Source: Pseudomonas sp. NC02
Lineage (GTDB): Bacteria; Pseudomonadota; Gammaproteobacteria; Pseudomonadales; Pseudomonadaceae
Assembly: GCF_002874965.1 (NCBI RefSeq)
Contig: NZ_CP025624.1
Location: forward strand, 992,001 to 1,056,000
Length of the DNA stretch: 64,000 bases
Reading direction: 5' to 3'
In this document: positions 24,702 to 32,043 of the stretch, one piece after another
How the letters are laid out: every line of letters begins with the position of its first letter
Numbering within the stretch: the first letter of the stretch is position 1
Position numbers and translations under genes: made by a program
Notes under the pieces: generated by a model
What the model saw: the letters and a program-made list of their open reading frames with translations, nothing else
Database searches by the model: none
What the model was told of the DNA's origin: nothing

Positions 24702-25791
24702 TTCGGGTGAGAAAAAACACGCGGCCACGCCCAAGAAACTCAAGGATCAGCGCCAGAAAGGCCAGGTCGCCCAAAGCCAGGACGTCGGTAAGCTACTGGT
24801 GTTGACCGCCCTCAGCGAAATCGCGTTGTTCACCGCCGAAACCAGCATGCAGCGCTTCCAGCAGTTGCTGGTGATGCCCATGTCACGTTTCGGGCAGCCC
24901 TTTGTGCGGGCGCTGGAGGAAGTGCTGACGGAAGGCTTGATCGTGTTTTTTTCCTTCGCCTTGCTGATGGCCGGACTGGCGATCGCGGTGAAGTTGATCA
25001 GCGGCTGGATTCAGTTCGGTTTCCTGTTTGCGCCGGAAAGCCTGAAGCTGAATTTCAGCCGTCTCAATCCACTCAGCCAGGTCAAGCAGATGTTCTCTGC
25101 CAAGTCAGTGACGAACCTGTTGATGGGGTTGGCCAAGGCGCTACTGCTTGCGCTGATTTTGTACGTGGTGATCAGGCCGTCACTAGGGGCCTTGATCAAT
25201 CTGGCCACCAGCGACCTGCAGAGTTACATCCTCGCGCTGATCATCCTGTTTCGCCATCTGCTGCACGCTTGCCTGGGATTGCTGCTGGTCCTGGCATTGA
25301 TCGACATGGCGCTGCAGAAGCACTTCTTTGCCAAGAGCATGCGCATGACTCAGGTAGAGGTGGTCAAGGAATACAAGGACATGGAGGGCGACCCTCACGT
25401 CAAGGGGCAGCGCCGCGCCCTGGCCCAACAGCTGGCCCAGGAGGAGCCGAAGGTCAAGCTGCCCAAGCTGGAGGAGGCTGACATGTTGGTGGTCAACCCG
25501 ACGCACTTTGCGGTCGCGCTGTACTACCGGCCGGGCAAAACGCCGCTGCCGCTGCTGGTGGATAAAGGCACGGATGCCGAGGCCCGGAAACTGATAGACC
25601 GGGCCAAGGCGGCCGACGTGCCGGTGATCCAGTGTGTATGGCTCGCGCGCACGCTGTACGAGAAGAAGCTTGGGGCGAACATTCCCCGGGAGACGTTGCA
25701 GGCGGTAGCGTTCCTCTACCGCACCCTGCGTGAGCTCAATGACGAGGCCAAGCGTGAAACGCTGGAGTTTCCGGAGCTTAAGCAACGTTAA
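24694..25791 (+). CDS. hrcU: Type III export autoprotease HrcU/RscU (SctU)
   Basis: 365 aa FlhB/SctU switch protein. The N-terminus GEKKHAATPKKLKDQRQKGQVAQS is the family hallmark; four helices span ~35-205, and the cytoplasmic domain carries the self-cleavage motif NPTH at 268-271. Cleavage there lets the system switch from pilus to later substrates together with HrpP. It ends the rightward operon; its TAA stop overlaps the hrpV stop of the opposite strand by three bases inside GTTAAC. Confidence 0.95.
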   Translation: MSDSGEKKHAATPKKLKDQRQKGQVAQSQDVGKLLVLTALSEIALFTAETSMQRFQQLLVMPMSRFGQPFVRALEEVLTEGLIVFFSFALLMAGLAIAVKLISGWIQFGFLFAPESLKLNFSRLNPLSQVKQMFSAKSVTNLLMGLAKALLLALILYVVIRPSLGALINLATSDLQSYILALIILFRHLLHACLGLLLVLALIDMALQKHFFAKSMRMTQVEVVKEYKDMEGDPHVKGQRRALAQQLAQEEPKVKLPKLEEADMLVVNPTHFAVALYYRPGKTPLPLLVDKGTDAEARKLIDRAKAADVPVIQCVWLARTLYEKKLGANIPRETLQAVAFLYRTLRELNDEAKRETLEFPELKQR

Positions 25792-26147
25792 CGGTAGCGG
25801 TGCACGTCCAGCATATCGAGGCAGCCCAGCGAAAGCAGCTTGCCGATGATGTCATCTGCCTCCTCTGCACCTGCCGGCAGCGCGTGCCAGATCACCAGGG
25901 CATCCCTGGCATCGAGACAGGCAAAGCAGCCGTCAAACGCCACCGCCTGTTCAAAAAGCCGCTCCAGTACCCGTTCCAACTGTCCGGCTTCCAGCGCTCC
26001 ACGGTCGACCAGCAACGCAAGCCCGGGTTTACCACCGGCCTTTAACCGGCACACGCTTATGCCCGGGCCGAGGGACAGGTGGGCGTCCTTGCCGCCCACC
26101 AGGTTATCCAGGAATACCTGGCGAGACGACGTATCGTTCGGCCCCAT
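25788..26147 (-). CDS. hrpV: Type III negative regulator HrpV/RspV
   Basis: 119 aa protein in the position of HrpV, which in P. syringae binds HrpS and blocks it, and is itself relieved by HrpG. ATG at 26147 (MGPNDTSSRQVFLDNLVGG) gives the usual ~115-residue length; the frame open to 26231 runs into hrpT and is rejected. The middle part (LVDRGALEAGQLERVLERLFEQAV) resembles HrpV. Last gene of the hrpF operon, convergent with hrcU. Confidence 0.82.
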   Translation of the reverse strand: MGPNDTSSRQVFLDNLVGGKDAHLSLGPGISVCRLKAGGKPGLALLVDRGALEAGQLERVLERLFEQAVAFDGCFACLDARDALVIWHALPAGAEEADDIIGKLLSLGCLDMLDVHRYR

Positions 26148-26152
26148 GGAAC

Positions 26153-26347
26153 TTACCGTTCCAGTGAGATCGTTTGATAGTCGGAGCGCTCGCCGGCAGG
26201 GCCGGATTCGACGCGCATCTGCGGCGGCCACCAGACCACCAGCTTATCGGCGCCCGATTGCGGGCGTGAACAGGAGTCGCCCTTGCACGTCGGCGTACAA
26301 CCAACGATAAGCAGGGCCAGGCCGAGGAGGGTGAGTAGGCGTTTCAT
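26153..26347 (-). CDS. hrpT: Type III outer-membrane lipoprotein HrpT/RspT
   Basis: 64 aa lipoprotein: signal peptide MKRLLTLLGLALLIVGC with a lipobox ending at Cys17, then CTPTCKGDSCSRPQSGADKLVVWWPPQ. In P. syringae HrpT sits in the hrpC operon between hrcC and hrpV and is thought to help the secretin as a pilotin-like factor. It overlaps the hrcC stop by ATGA. Its tiny size and three extra Cys residues are typical of the family. Confidence 0.83.
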   Translation of the reverse strand: MKRLLTLLGLALLIVGCTPTCKGDSCSRPQSGADKLVVWWPPQMRVESGPAGERSDYQTISLER

Positions 26348-28485
26348 GGCGCGTTCTTCCGGGTGGGGGTGATCAGGGAGGGGCGGGACACACCGATGTG
26401 TTCATCTTTGACCACGGGCCGCATGGCGATAAATACCTCCGCCTCTTCTCCCGGCTTGAGCCAGGCACGTGGCCAGACGCTGACGGCCAGGGTCTGGGAG
26501 TTGCTGCATTCTTTTTCATCGATGCGCACGTTACGGTTGAACTGATTGCGTACCACCACCACGGCCACATTGAACTGCGGGCCTGCATACCATTGGCTGC
26601 GTTCGGTGTTCAGGGCCAATAGCTCGCGGGTGCTGCACAAGGTGTCCAGGCCCAGTGGCATGGGCGCGGCCTTGAAGGCCGTGGGTACTTGCCCGCTGAC
26701 GAGGTGAGCCAGGGTGCTGGTGATGTCGCTGCGCTTGATCACCGGTTGATGCTCGGCATACCGCCGGGCCAATGGCTTGAGTGCGGCCTGCAGTTCGGCT
26801 TGATCCTCCTGGGGCAAGTAGCGTGAAGGATCAGCCTGATCGCCGATCACGCGCGGCGTCAGGATAAACAGGCGTTCGCGCCGGTTGTTCTGGCGCTCGG
26901 AGGAAGAAAACAGGGCCTTGCCCAGCAGCGGAATGTCTCCCAGAAGAGGGATCTTGCTTTGTTTGTCGGTGCTTTCAGTGACATGGAAGCCACCGACCAC
27001 CAGCGAACGTTTTTCCGCCATGACCGCCTGGGTGCTGACTTTGCCGCGGCGTACATCGGGGCTGGTGCGCGCGGGGTTGGACTCGTCGAAGTTACCGTCC
27101 TCGATATCCACCACCAGGTGGATCTGGTGATTGCCGCGGGTAGTGATCACCCTCGGTACCACCTGGAAGCTGGTGCCGACCGTGATGGGCAGGATGGTTG
27201 CAGTCTCGGTGCCGGCGGTGAGGTATTGGGTGCGGTTGAAATCGATCACCGCCGGCTGGTTTTCCAAAGTAAGCACCGACGGGTTGGACACCATGGTCGC
27301 CAGGCCACGTTGCTCCAATGCGCGAATATCGGCGTTGAAACGATCACGGTGCTCGATCGACAGCTGTGATGAAGACCCGGGCGCCATGTTCACGCCACCC
27401 CGGAAACGGCTGTTTTGAAAACCCCATCTAATCCCGAATTCCCGCAGTTGAGTGCGCTCGATATCAAGAATGATCGCATCGATTTCCACCAGCTTGCGGG
27501 CTACGTCGAGCTGGCTGATCAGCTCACGGTACATCGCCTGGCGCTCCGGCAGGTCGTAGATCAGGATGGCGTTGTTGCGCACATCGGCTTCGACTCGGAT
27601 TTTGCTGGTGGAGACCGGTGCCCGAGGGGTGAGTGACATGCCGGTGTCCGACGGCACCGGGTTCATCGCCTGGCCGAGCATTTGCCCCAGCATCGGGTTA
27701 CTCAGGCGCGGAAATACCGGGGTTATGGGTGAGGGTTGGGAGGCAGAGGGAGGGCGTGGGCTCATGCCTGAAAGCGTCGAGGCCGTGCGAGGTTCCAGCA
27801 GCCCCCGCAGCATGCTGGCAACGCCTGGGATGGTCAGTTTCTCGCCGCGATAATCAATCTGGCGGTCCGCCGCATTGGCGAACTTCAGCGGGTAGCTGAG
27901 GACGCTCTGCTTTTCATCCGGGGACTTGCGCTGGCTGCTGAACTGCTTGATCTGTTCGATATAGCGCTTGGGCCCGGAGACCAGTACGACGCCGTCCTCA
28001 GGCAATTCGCCCCAGCCGAAGCGGCTATCGAGCAAGCCTATATCGGTGAGGGCCTGCTTGAGGTCGGCGATGGTCTCGGAAGAGACCTCCAGGCGTGCAG
28101 ATTCCTGTTGGTCCAGGGTGCTGACGTACAGCGTGTTGTTGTACAGGTACCACTGGAAGCGGTGCTCGACGCCGAGCCTGTCGAGAAGCGATTGTGGGGT
28201 ATTGGCGCGTATCTTGCCGTTGACGTTGCCTTCGAGGAGGCCGTCGATTTGCAGTTGGGTGCCGAAGGTCTGGGCGAAGTCTTCCAGCACATCCCGCAGG
28301 GGCTTGTGTTCGGCCTCATAGGCATAGGCGGTGTTTTTCCATTCGCTGGGGACGGCGGCCAGGGTGCTTTCCAGGGGCGCCAACAACCAGGGCATGAGGA
28401 TCAGGTAGCGCCAACGGGCAGGCTTTACGGCGGCGGCAGGCGAATTGACGCGCAAGCGGATGTGCTTGTCGATCTTGTTAGGCAT
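26344..28485 (-). CDS. hrcC: Type III outer-membrane secretin HrcC/RscC (SctC)
   Basis: 713 aa secretin that forms the outer-membrane ring. A signal sequence (~25-44) is followed by N0/N1 domains (LEDFAQTFGTQLQIDGLLEG), N3 (IRVEADVRNNAILIYDLPERQ) and the secretin beta domain (~390-600; VPRVITTRGNHQIHLVVDIEDGNF, VGGFHVTESTDKQSKIPLLGDIPLLG). A C-terminal extension (~620-713) follows, as in Hrp1 secretins. A Pro-rich insertion (~235-290) precedes N3. It lies between hrpG and hrpT in the hrpF operon. Full length. Confidence 0.95.
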   Translation of the reverse strand: MPNKIDKHIRLRVNSPAAAVKPARWRYLILMPWLLAPLESTLAAVPSEWKNTAYAYEAEHKPLRDVLEDFAQTFGTQLQIDGLLEGNVNGKIRANTPQSLLDRLGVEHRFQWYLYNNTLYVSTLDQQESARLEVSSETIADLKQALTDIGLLDSRFGWGELPEDGVVLVSGPKRYIEQIKQFSSQRKSPDEKQSVLSYPLKFANAADRQIDYRGEKLTIPGVASMLRGLLEPRTASTLSGMSPRPPSASQPSPITPVFPRLSNPMLGQMLGQAMNPVPSDTGMSLTPRAPVSTSKIRVEADVRNNAILIYDLPERQAMYRELISQLDVARKLVEIDAIILDIERTQLREFGIRWGFQNSRFRGGVNMAPGSSSQLSIEHRDRFNADIRALEQRGLATMVSNPSVLTLENQPAVIDFNRTQYLTAGTETATILPITVGTSFQVVPRVITTRGNHQIHLVVDIEDGNFDESNPARTSPDVRRGKVSTQAVMAEKRSLVVGGFHVTESTDKQSKIPLLGDIPLLGKALFSSSERQNNRRERLFILTPRVIGDQADPSRYLPQEDQAELQAALKPLARRYAEHQPVIKRSDITSTLAHLVSGQVPTAFKAAPMPLGLDTLCSTRELLALNTERSQWYAGPQFNVAVVVVRNQFNRNVRIDEKECSNSQTLAVSVWPRAWLKPGEEAEVFIAMRPVVKDEHIGVSRPSLITPTRKNAP

Positions 28486-28500
28486 TGAGAATTCTCTGTT

Positions 28501-28893
28501 TTAGTGACGCAGCGACCGAAGCGAAGTAGGCCTAAGTTTCCGGGCTGGGCTGGCAAGGTGCGCAACAATGCCCCGCCAGGTATCACGCTGGTTCAGCAGG
28601 GTTTCGAGTTTGCCAAGCAGGTGGGGCAGGGCACAGTCGCCAGGGAGTTTTTGAAGCAGCCAAAGATGACCAGTCATTGCTTCCTGCGCCAAGGCACCCT
28701 GGAAATGCCTCAGACTTTCCAGTCCGAGGCGCATCCACGCCTCCAAGGCTCTTTTGTCGACCCGATGGTGGGTCAGTTGAACACTGATCAAAAAAGCTTG
28801 TTGGTCGCGCCGCACCTTGATTTCGTCATTATCTTCAAACAACGTGATCAGCGGTTCGCTGCTACTCAACCAACGACCGAGTAACGCTTCCAC
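28501..28893 (-). CDS. hrpG: Type III regulator/chaperone-like protein HrpG/RspG
   Basis: 130 aa protein in the HrpG position of Hrp1 clusters (not the unrelated Xanthomonas HrpG). P. syringae HrpG resembles a type III chaperone and sequesters HrpV, freeing HrpS. The start is GTG at 28893, directly after the hrpF TGA. Visible features: MEALLGRWLSSSEPLITLFED and an Arg-rich C-terminus. Family identity rests mainly on position and size. Confidence 0.75.
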   Translation of the reverse strand: MEALLGRWLSSSEPLITLFEDNDEIKVRRDQQAFLISVQLTHHRVDKRALEAWMRLGLESLRHFQGALAQEAMTGHLWLLQKLPGDCALPHLLGKLETLLNQRDTWRGIVAHLASPARKLRPTSLRSLRH

Positions 28894-29112
28894 TCACTGT
28901 ATGCCTTCGATAACGGTCTTGGCTGTTTCGCTCATGTAATTGGTGTAGGTGGAACTGGCTGATAACGTGGCCGCGAGGAAGACTTTTTCGTCATTCATTG
29001 CCGCCAGGGCTTCGTCGTTGTTCAATCCATCGCGTTCTATCTTTTCAAAGCGCTTTTGCGAATTTTCCAGTTGCCTGTAGAGATTCGCTTGCAGGCGATA
29101 ATCAAAGCTCAT
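28894..29112 (-). CDS. hrpF: Type III protein HrpF/RspF
   Basis: 72 aa, mostly helical (QLENSQKRFEKIERDGLNNDEALAAMNDEKVFLAA), first gene of the operon hrpF-hrpG-hrcC-hrpT-hrpV. In P. syringae HrpF is a small protein needed for pilus (HrpA) secretion and behaves like a chaperone. GGAG lies 8 bp before the ATG, and a hrp box lies 29-57 bp upstream. Size and position agree with the family. Confidence 0.82.
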   Translation of the reverse strand: MSFDYRLQANLYRQLENSQKRFEKIERDGLNNDEALAAMNDEKVFLAATLSASSTYTNYMSETAKTVIEGIQ

Positions 29113-29140
29113 TGGTTTTGCTCCAGAGGATGTTACGTTC

Positions 29141-29169
29141 TGTGTGGCTCGACGCGTGATTCCAGTTCC
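29141..29169 (-). promoter_or_regulatory. hrp box upstream of hrpF operon
   Basis: On the minus strand GGAACT (29164-29169), 16-bp spacer, CCACACA (29141-29147). Only the last base of the first half differs from GGAACC. It lies between hrpE and hrpF and should start the secretin operon. Confidence 0.85.
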
Positions 29170-29219
29170 ACGGGTATTTCGTTAAACATCAGCGCTCGTT
29201 GAACCGCAGCCCCTGCGTG

Positions 29220-29807
29220 TTATTGGGTTGAACCCGACGTGCCGGAATTCCATAGGGTTTCCACCATCGAATCCCAGTCGATCCGAAATCCACCTTCGGG
29301 CGTTTCCAGAATGAGCATTTGAGGTGCGATGTTCTCCTCGGTGCGCAGTGTCCAGGGAAGGTCTTTGTGCCTGCTCAGCCACTGGTCTACGTTTTTACGG
29401 TCCAATGGATTGCAGAGCAAAGTGGCTTCGATTCGCGGGACCTGGGTGGCCAGTAATTGCTTTAGCAGGACGCTCAGGCGTTGGGGGGAGACTGTTTCCT
29501 CCAGCAGGTTACGAATGGCCAGGCTGGTGATGGAGGCGGCAATGGGTTCAATGTTGTCGCAGATAGCCTGGCGTTCAATCTCCCAGCGTTGCAACTGAGT
29601 GTTGGCGCGTTCCCAGAACTCACGGCAAGCATTTGCGTAAAGTATTTCGCGCTGCTCTTCGGCCTGGCGTAGTAGTTCGCGCGCTTCGGCTTTGGCGCGA
29701 ATAAGTAATGTGCCCGCCTGAGCACAGTCGATAAGCATCTCTCGGGCAATCAGGGTTTGTGGCAGGTCCTGGCCTTTATTCAGCTCAATTTTACGTCGGC
29801 ATAACAT
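29220..29807 (-). CDS. hrpE: Type III secretion stator HrpE/RspE (SctL)
   Basis: 195 aa FliH/SctL-type stator that anchors the ATPase. The N-terminal half is helical and charged (KAEARELLRQAEEQREILYANACREFWERAN), the C-terminal half is the ATPase-binding domain. ATG at 29807 (MLCRRKIELNKGQ) gives the expected size; the frame is open to 29903 inside hrpD, and a second candidate start is Met at 29846. It is the last gene of the hrpB operon. Confidence 0.87.
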   Translation of the reverse strand: MLCRRKIELNKGQDLPQTLIAREMLIDCAQAGTLLIRAKAEARELLRQAEEQREILYANACREFWERANTQLQRWEIERQAICDNIEPIAASITSLAIRNLLEETVSPQRLSVLLKQLLATQVPRIEATLLCNPLDRKNVDQWLSRHKDLPWTLRTEENIAPQMLILETPEGGFRIDWDSMVETLWNSGTSGSTQ

Positions 29808-29826
29808 GCAGGTTGGTTGCTCCTGA

Positions 29827-30366
29827 TCAGGGCCACGCGTGATCATTCGTGATGGCGGTAGCTCGCCAGATGACGGCTCGCCACAGAGTATCCAGCCGAC
29901 CATGACGGTCGGGCAGGTTGGAATATTTCTCCAGGTCGACTACCCGTTGATTCGCAAAGCCAAGTCGTAGGCGTTGCCATACCGCAGGCTCAACCCAGGC
30001 GCGCAGGTACTGCAGAGGATCGTCTGTGTTCAGTACCCGTGAGTCCGCAGGGAGCGCTTTGGCAAGGCGCTGACACCAGAGGTATTCATCCTCCTCCAGC
30101 AAGTGGCCGCGTACAGGCTGGCAGACACTGCCGATCAGCGTCAGCATGCGGTCGCGTTGTGGTGGGGAGGCTTGCACCAGGTGCAGCAAGGCAGGGGAGG
30201 GTGAGGGTGGCAGGCAGGGGGTGATGGCCAGTGCGGTGCTCACTCGTTCATGCCGGCTGCGACATAGATCGGTCGAGGCGATATATGGGCTGAGGACCTC
30301 CCAGTCACACGCTGGCGTTTCCCATGGGCGGGCCCACCATCGAACCCACGCCAGCTGATTACTCAT
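29827..30366 (-). CDS. hrpD: Type III accessory protein HrpD/RspD (SctK-like)
   Basis: 179 aa protein in the place of HrpD of Hrp1 clusters, between hrcJ and hrpE. HrpD/SctK proteins attach the sorting platform to the inner ring. Visible motif-like stretches: MSNQLAWVRWWARPWETP and DPLQYLRAWVEPAVWQRLRLGFANQRV. ATG at 30366 overlaps the hrcJ stop. Sequence conservation in this family is low, so the call leans on synteny. Confidence 0.82.
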   Translation of the reverse strand: MSNQLAWVRWWARPWETPACDWEVLSPYIASTDLCRSRHERVSTALAITPCLPPSPSPALLHLVQASPPQRDRMLTLIGSVCQPVRGHLLEEDEYLWCQRLAKALPADSRVLNTDDPLQYLRAWVEPAVWQRLRLGFANQRVVDLEKYSNLPDRHGRLDTLWRAVIWRATAITNDHAWP

Positions 30367-31165
30367 GAACAGACGGGTTTAGTGAGGCATGAGCCGGTAC
30401 GACAGATGAGTCGTGTTGTTGATTCACCCCCCGCTTGCGCCAGATAAACGCGCCAGCCCCCGCAAGCGTCATTATGATGAGGAATGCGGTAAGACTCATG
30501 CGCCAGAAACCGAGATCGTTATCCTGAACCAGGAACGGACCAAAATAGGTCAGACGTTGCTGCTCCAGATACGCCGCGGCGGGGACAAACACTACGGTTA
30601 ATTTTTGAGTGTTTTCTACAGCAGCTGCCATGCCGGGGATACTGCTGGCCACCATCCTGCGTACTCGGGGGCGGATATTATCAGGCTCAAGTCGTGGATC
30701 ATGTTTGATGAACACCGAGGCTGATGCCGGTTGTACGGGTTCACCCGGGGCAATCCGTTCGGGGAGCACGACATGAACTCGAGCGACGATGACCCCGTCG
30801 ATGTTCGACAAGGTTGCCTCCAGCTCCTGAGACAATGCATAGATATAGCGGGCACGTTCTTCCAGCGGTGTTGAGATAACGCCTTCTTTACGGAAGATAT
30901 CGCCCAGGGTCGACCGGGCCAGTTTGGGCAGGCCAGCGGCCTCGAGCGTCCGGACCGCCCTGCTGATGTCCGACGCGTTGACGCGCACAACAACGCCGTC
31001 TTTGGCTGGCACTTTTTGGGCCCGGATTTGTTTATCCGCGAGTTCTGCAACAACCTCATTAGCCTCCTGTTCGGACAGTCGGCTATGGAGTTCTACTTTT
31101 TCACCGCAACCGGCCAGCAGCAATGCCAATGATAAAACTAATGGGGTGGTGATCCAGCGGAGCAT
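30359..31165 (-). CDS. hrcJ: Type III inner-ring lipoprotein HrcJ/RscJ (SctJ)
   Basis: 268 aa YscJ/FliF-family lipoprotein: signal peptide with lipobox LLAGC (Cys20), two periplasmic ring-building domains (LSEQEANEVVAELADKQI; LEERARYIYALSQELEATLSNIDGVIVARVHVVLPE) and a C-terminal transmembrane helix (~220-240, SLTAFLIIMTLAGAGAFIW) followed by a basic tail. It forms the inner ring with HrpQ. It starts 7 bp after the hrpB stop. Confidence 0.95.
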   Translation of the reverse strand: MLRWITTPLVLSLALLLAGCGEKVELHSRLSEQEANEVVAELADKQIRAQKVPAKDGVVVRVNASDISRAVRTLEAAGLPKLARSTLGDIFRKEGVISTPLEERARYIYALSQELEATLSNIDGVIVARVHVVLPERIAPGEPVQPASASVFIKHDPRLEPDNIRPRVRRMVASSIPGMAAAVENTQKLTVVFVPAAAYLEQQRLTYFGPFLVQDNDLGFWRMSLTAFLIIMTLAGAGAFIWRKRGVNQQHDSSVVPAHASLNPSVHE

Positions 31166-31172
31166 GACTTAC

Positions 31173-31535
31173 CTACTGAAGGTTGGTTATTTTCTCGCAA
31201 CATTGCACGGTTTTGCTGATGACCTTGACTGACATGGACAGCTCCCGATGGGCGTCTGAAAGTGACTTGGCAATTTGATGCATTTCCGTTGATTTTTTAT
31301 TAAGGCTCAGGTCACGCAAACCTTTGGTCGCACGTTTTGATAGCCTCGTTAAATGAGAAGACTGTTCGGATAGCGCGTTCGTACCGACTATTGAATTTTG
31401 GCTACCCGGGGAAGACGCGCGATCAACCAGGCTGGCTTGGAAAAAATTCATGTCGGAAGCAGAGGTATCAACACCTCGCGATTCAACCGTTCGTGAAACC
31501 GGGCGTTCTGTGAAGTCGTCAGCGAGCACGCGCAT
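31173..31535 (-). CDS. hrpB: Type III inner-rod protein HrpB/RspB (SctI-like)
   Basis: 120 aa. Ser/Thr-rich N-terminus (MRVLADDFTERPVSRTVESR) and a helical C-terminus (MHQIAKSLSDAHRELSMSVKVISKTVQCCEKITNLQ) like SctI inner-rod proteins, the usual occupant between hrpA/hrpZ and hrcJ. ATG at 31535 has GGAGG 5 bp upstream; the longer frame beginning with TTG at 31550 is rejected. It is the first clearly recognisable gene after the pilin-position ORF and mRNA hairpin. Confidence 0.83.
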   Translation of the reverse strand: MRVLADDFTERPVSRTVESRGVDTSASDMNFFQASLVDRASSPGSQNSIVGTNALSEQSSHLTRLSKRATKGLRDLSLNKKSTEMHQIAKSLSDAHRELSMSVKVISKTVQCCEKITNLQ

Positions 31536-31606
31536 GTAAACCTCCGGCAAGACGCTAGGAACGTTCTTGTTGGTTTGGGAGTAATGTTGGTTTTTTTCGA
31601 TTGTTC

Positions 31607-31621
31607 AGCATGAGCCATGCT
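31607..31621 (-). other. Second short hairpin before hrpB
   Basis: AGCATG-AGC-CATGCT, a perfect 6-bp stem with a 3-nt loop, just downstream (in transcript sense) of the 12-bp hairpin and ahead of hrpB. No T-run follows, so it is not a rho-independent terminator. Confidence 0.45.
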
Positions 31622-31631
31622 AGCAAACGGG

Positions 31632-31662
31632 TTGCTTCCTCTATGTTTAATAGAGGAAGCAA
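31632..31662 (-). other. Strong 12-bp hairpin between the pilin-position ORF and hrpB
   Basis: TTGCTTCCTCTA pairs perfectly with TAGAGGAAGCAA across a 7-nt loop, four bases after the stop of the 56-aa ORF. There is no T-run in the minus direction. Such a structure 3' of the first gene would protect its mRNA and reduce read-through, the usual way of over-expressing pilin or needle subunits. Confidence 0.7.
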
Positions 31663-31666
31663 AGGT

Positions 31667-31837
31667 TTAAAACCTTAGTTTGCCTATGTTTTCGAGTTCT
31701 TTTGTCAGTATTTCGTTTTGAACCTCCTCTATTTTAAGTCGACGCATTTCTCTTTTTTTGGCCTCGTCGATATCTTTATTTTCGCCTCCACTGAAAACGC
31801 TGGAAGTAACCGGCTTGTTATTATCGATTTCGCTCAT
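31667..31837 (-). CDS. 56-aa ORF in the pilin (hrpA) position
   Basis: ATG at 31835-31837 with AGAGGTGA just upstream; the product starts MSEIDNNKPVTSSVFSGGEN, then a charged amphipathic helix (KKREMRRLKIEEVQNEILTK) and ends GKLRF. It is first after the hrp box in the hrpB operon and is followed by a strong mRNA hairpin, as expected for the pilin subunit gene. It is shorter than HrpA of P. syringae and I see no sequence similarity; Hrp pilins are hypervariable, so this is an inference from position. AT-richer than its neighbours. Confidence 0.45.
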   Translation of the reverse strand: MSEIDNNKPVTSSVFSGGENKDIDEAKKREMRRLKIEEVQNEILTKELENIGKLRF

Positions 31838-31922
31838 AACATCACCTCTGAGTTGCTTGATTTAAATTTTTGTTTGCTTATGCGTTGATGCTTAACCACG
31901 AACGTAGACCCATCATTGCCCG

Positions 31923-31976
31923 TCAGGCATATGAGCCAAGCACATGGCTGGCCCGATCGGCGAAGTTGCTGATCAT
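31923..31976 (-). CDS. 17-codon ORF directly after the hrp box
   Basis: ATG at 31974-31976, 17 bp after the hrp box and with AAAGG 8 bp before it, opens MISNFADRASHVLGSYA and stops at 31923. A -1 shift before the stop would leave the frame open to a TGA that overlaps the ATG of the 56-aa ORF. It may be a leader peptide or the remains of a pilin N-terminus. No homologue is known to me. Confidence 0.25.
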   Translation of the reverse strand: MISNFADRASHVLGSYA

Positions 31977-31992
31977 GTAGATGGCCTTTCCT

Positions 31993-32020
31993 TGAGTGGT
32001 TAAATGAAGATTTCAGTTCC
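31993..32020 (-). promoter_or_regulatory. hrp box of the pilin-position/hrpB operon
   Basis: On the minus strand GGAACT (32015-32020), 15-bp spacer, CCACTCA (31993-31999): matches GGAACC-N15/16-CCACNNA except for one base. It lies just downstream of the hrpS-type gene and should drive the operon that ends with hrpE. Confidence 0.82.
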
Positions 32021-32043
32021 AGAAAAAACTGCTGGTCCTGGGT

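Noticed and set aside
31632..31662. Hairpin before hrpB as a rho-independent terminator
   Set aside because: No T-run follows in the direction of transcription and hrpB-hrpE have no other promoter, so it is better seen as an mRNA-protecting or attenuating structure.
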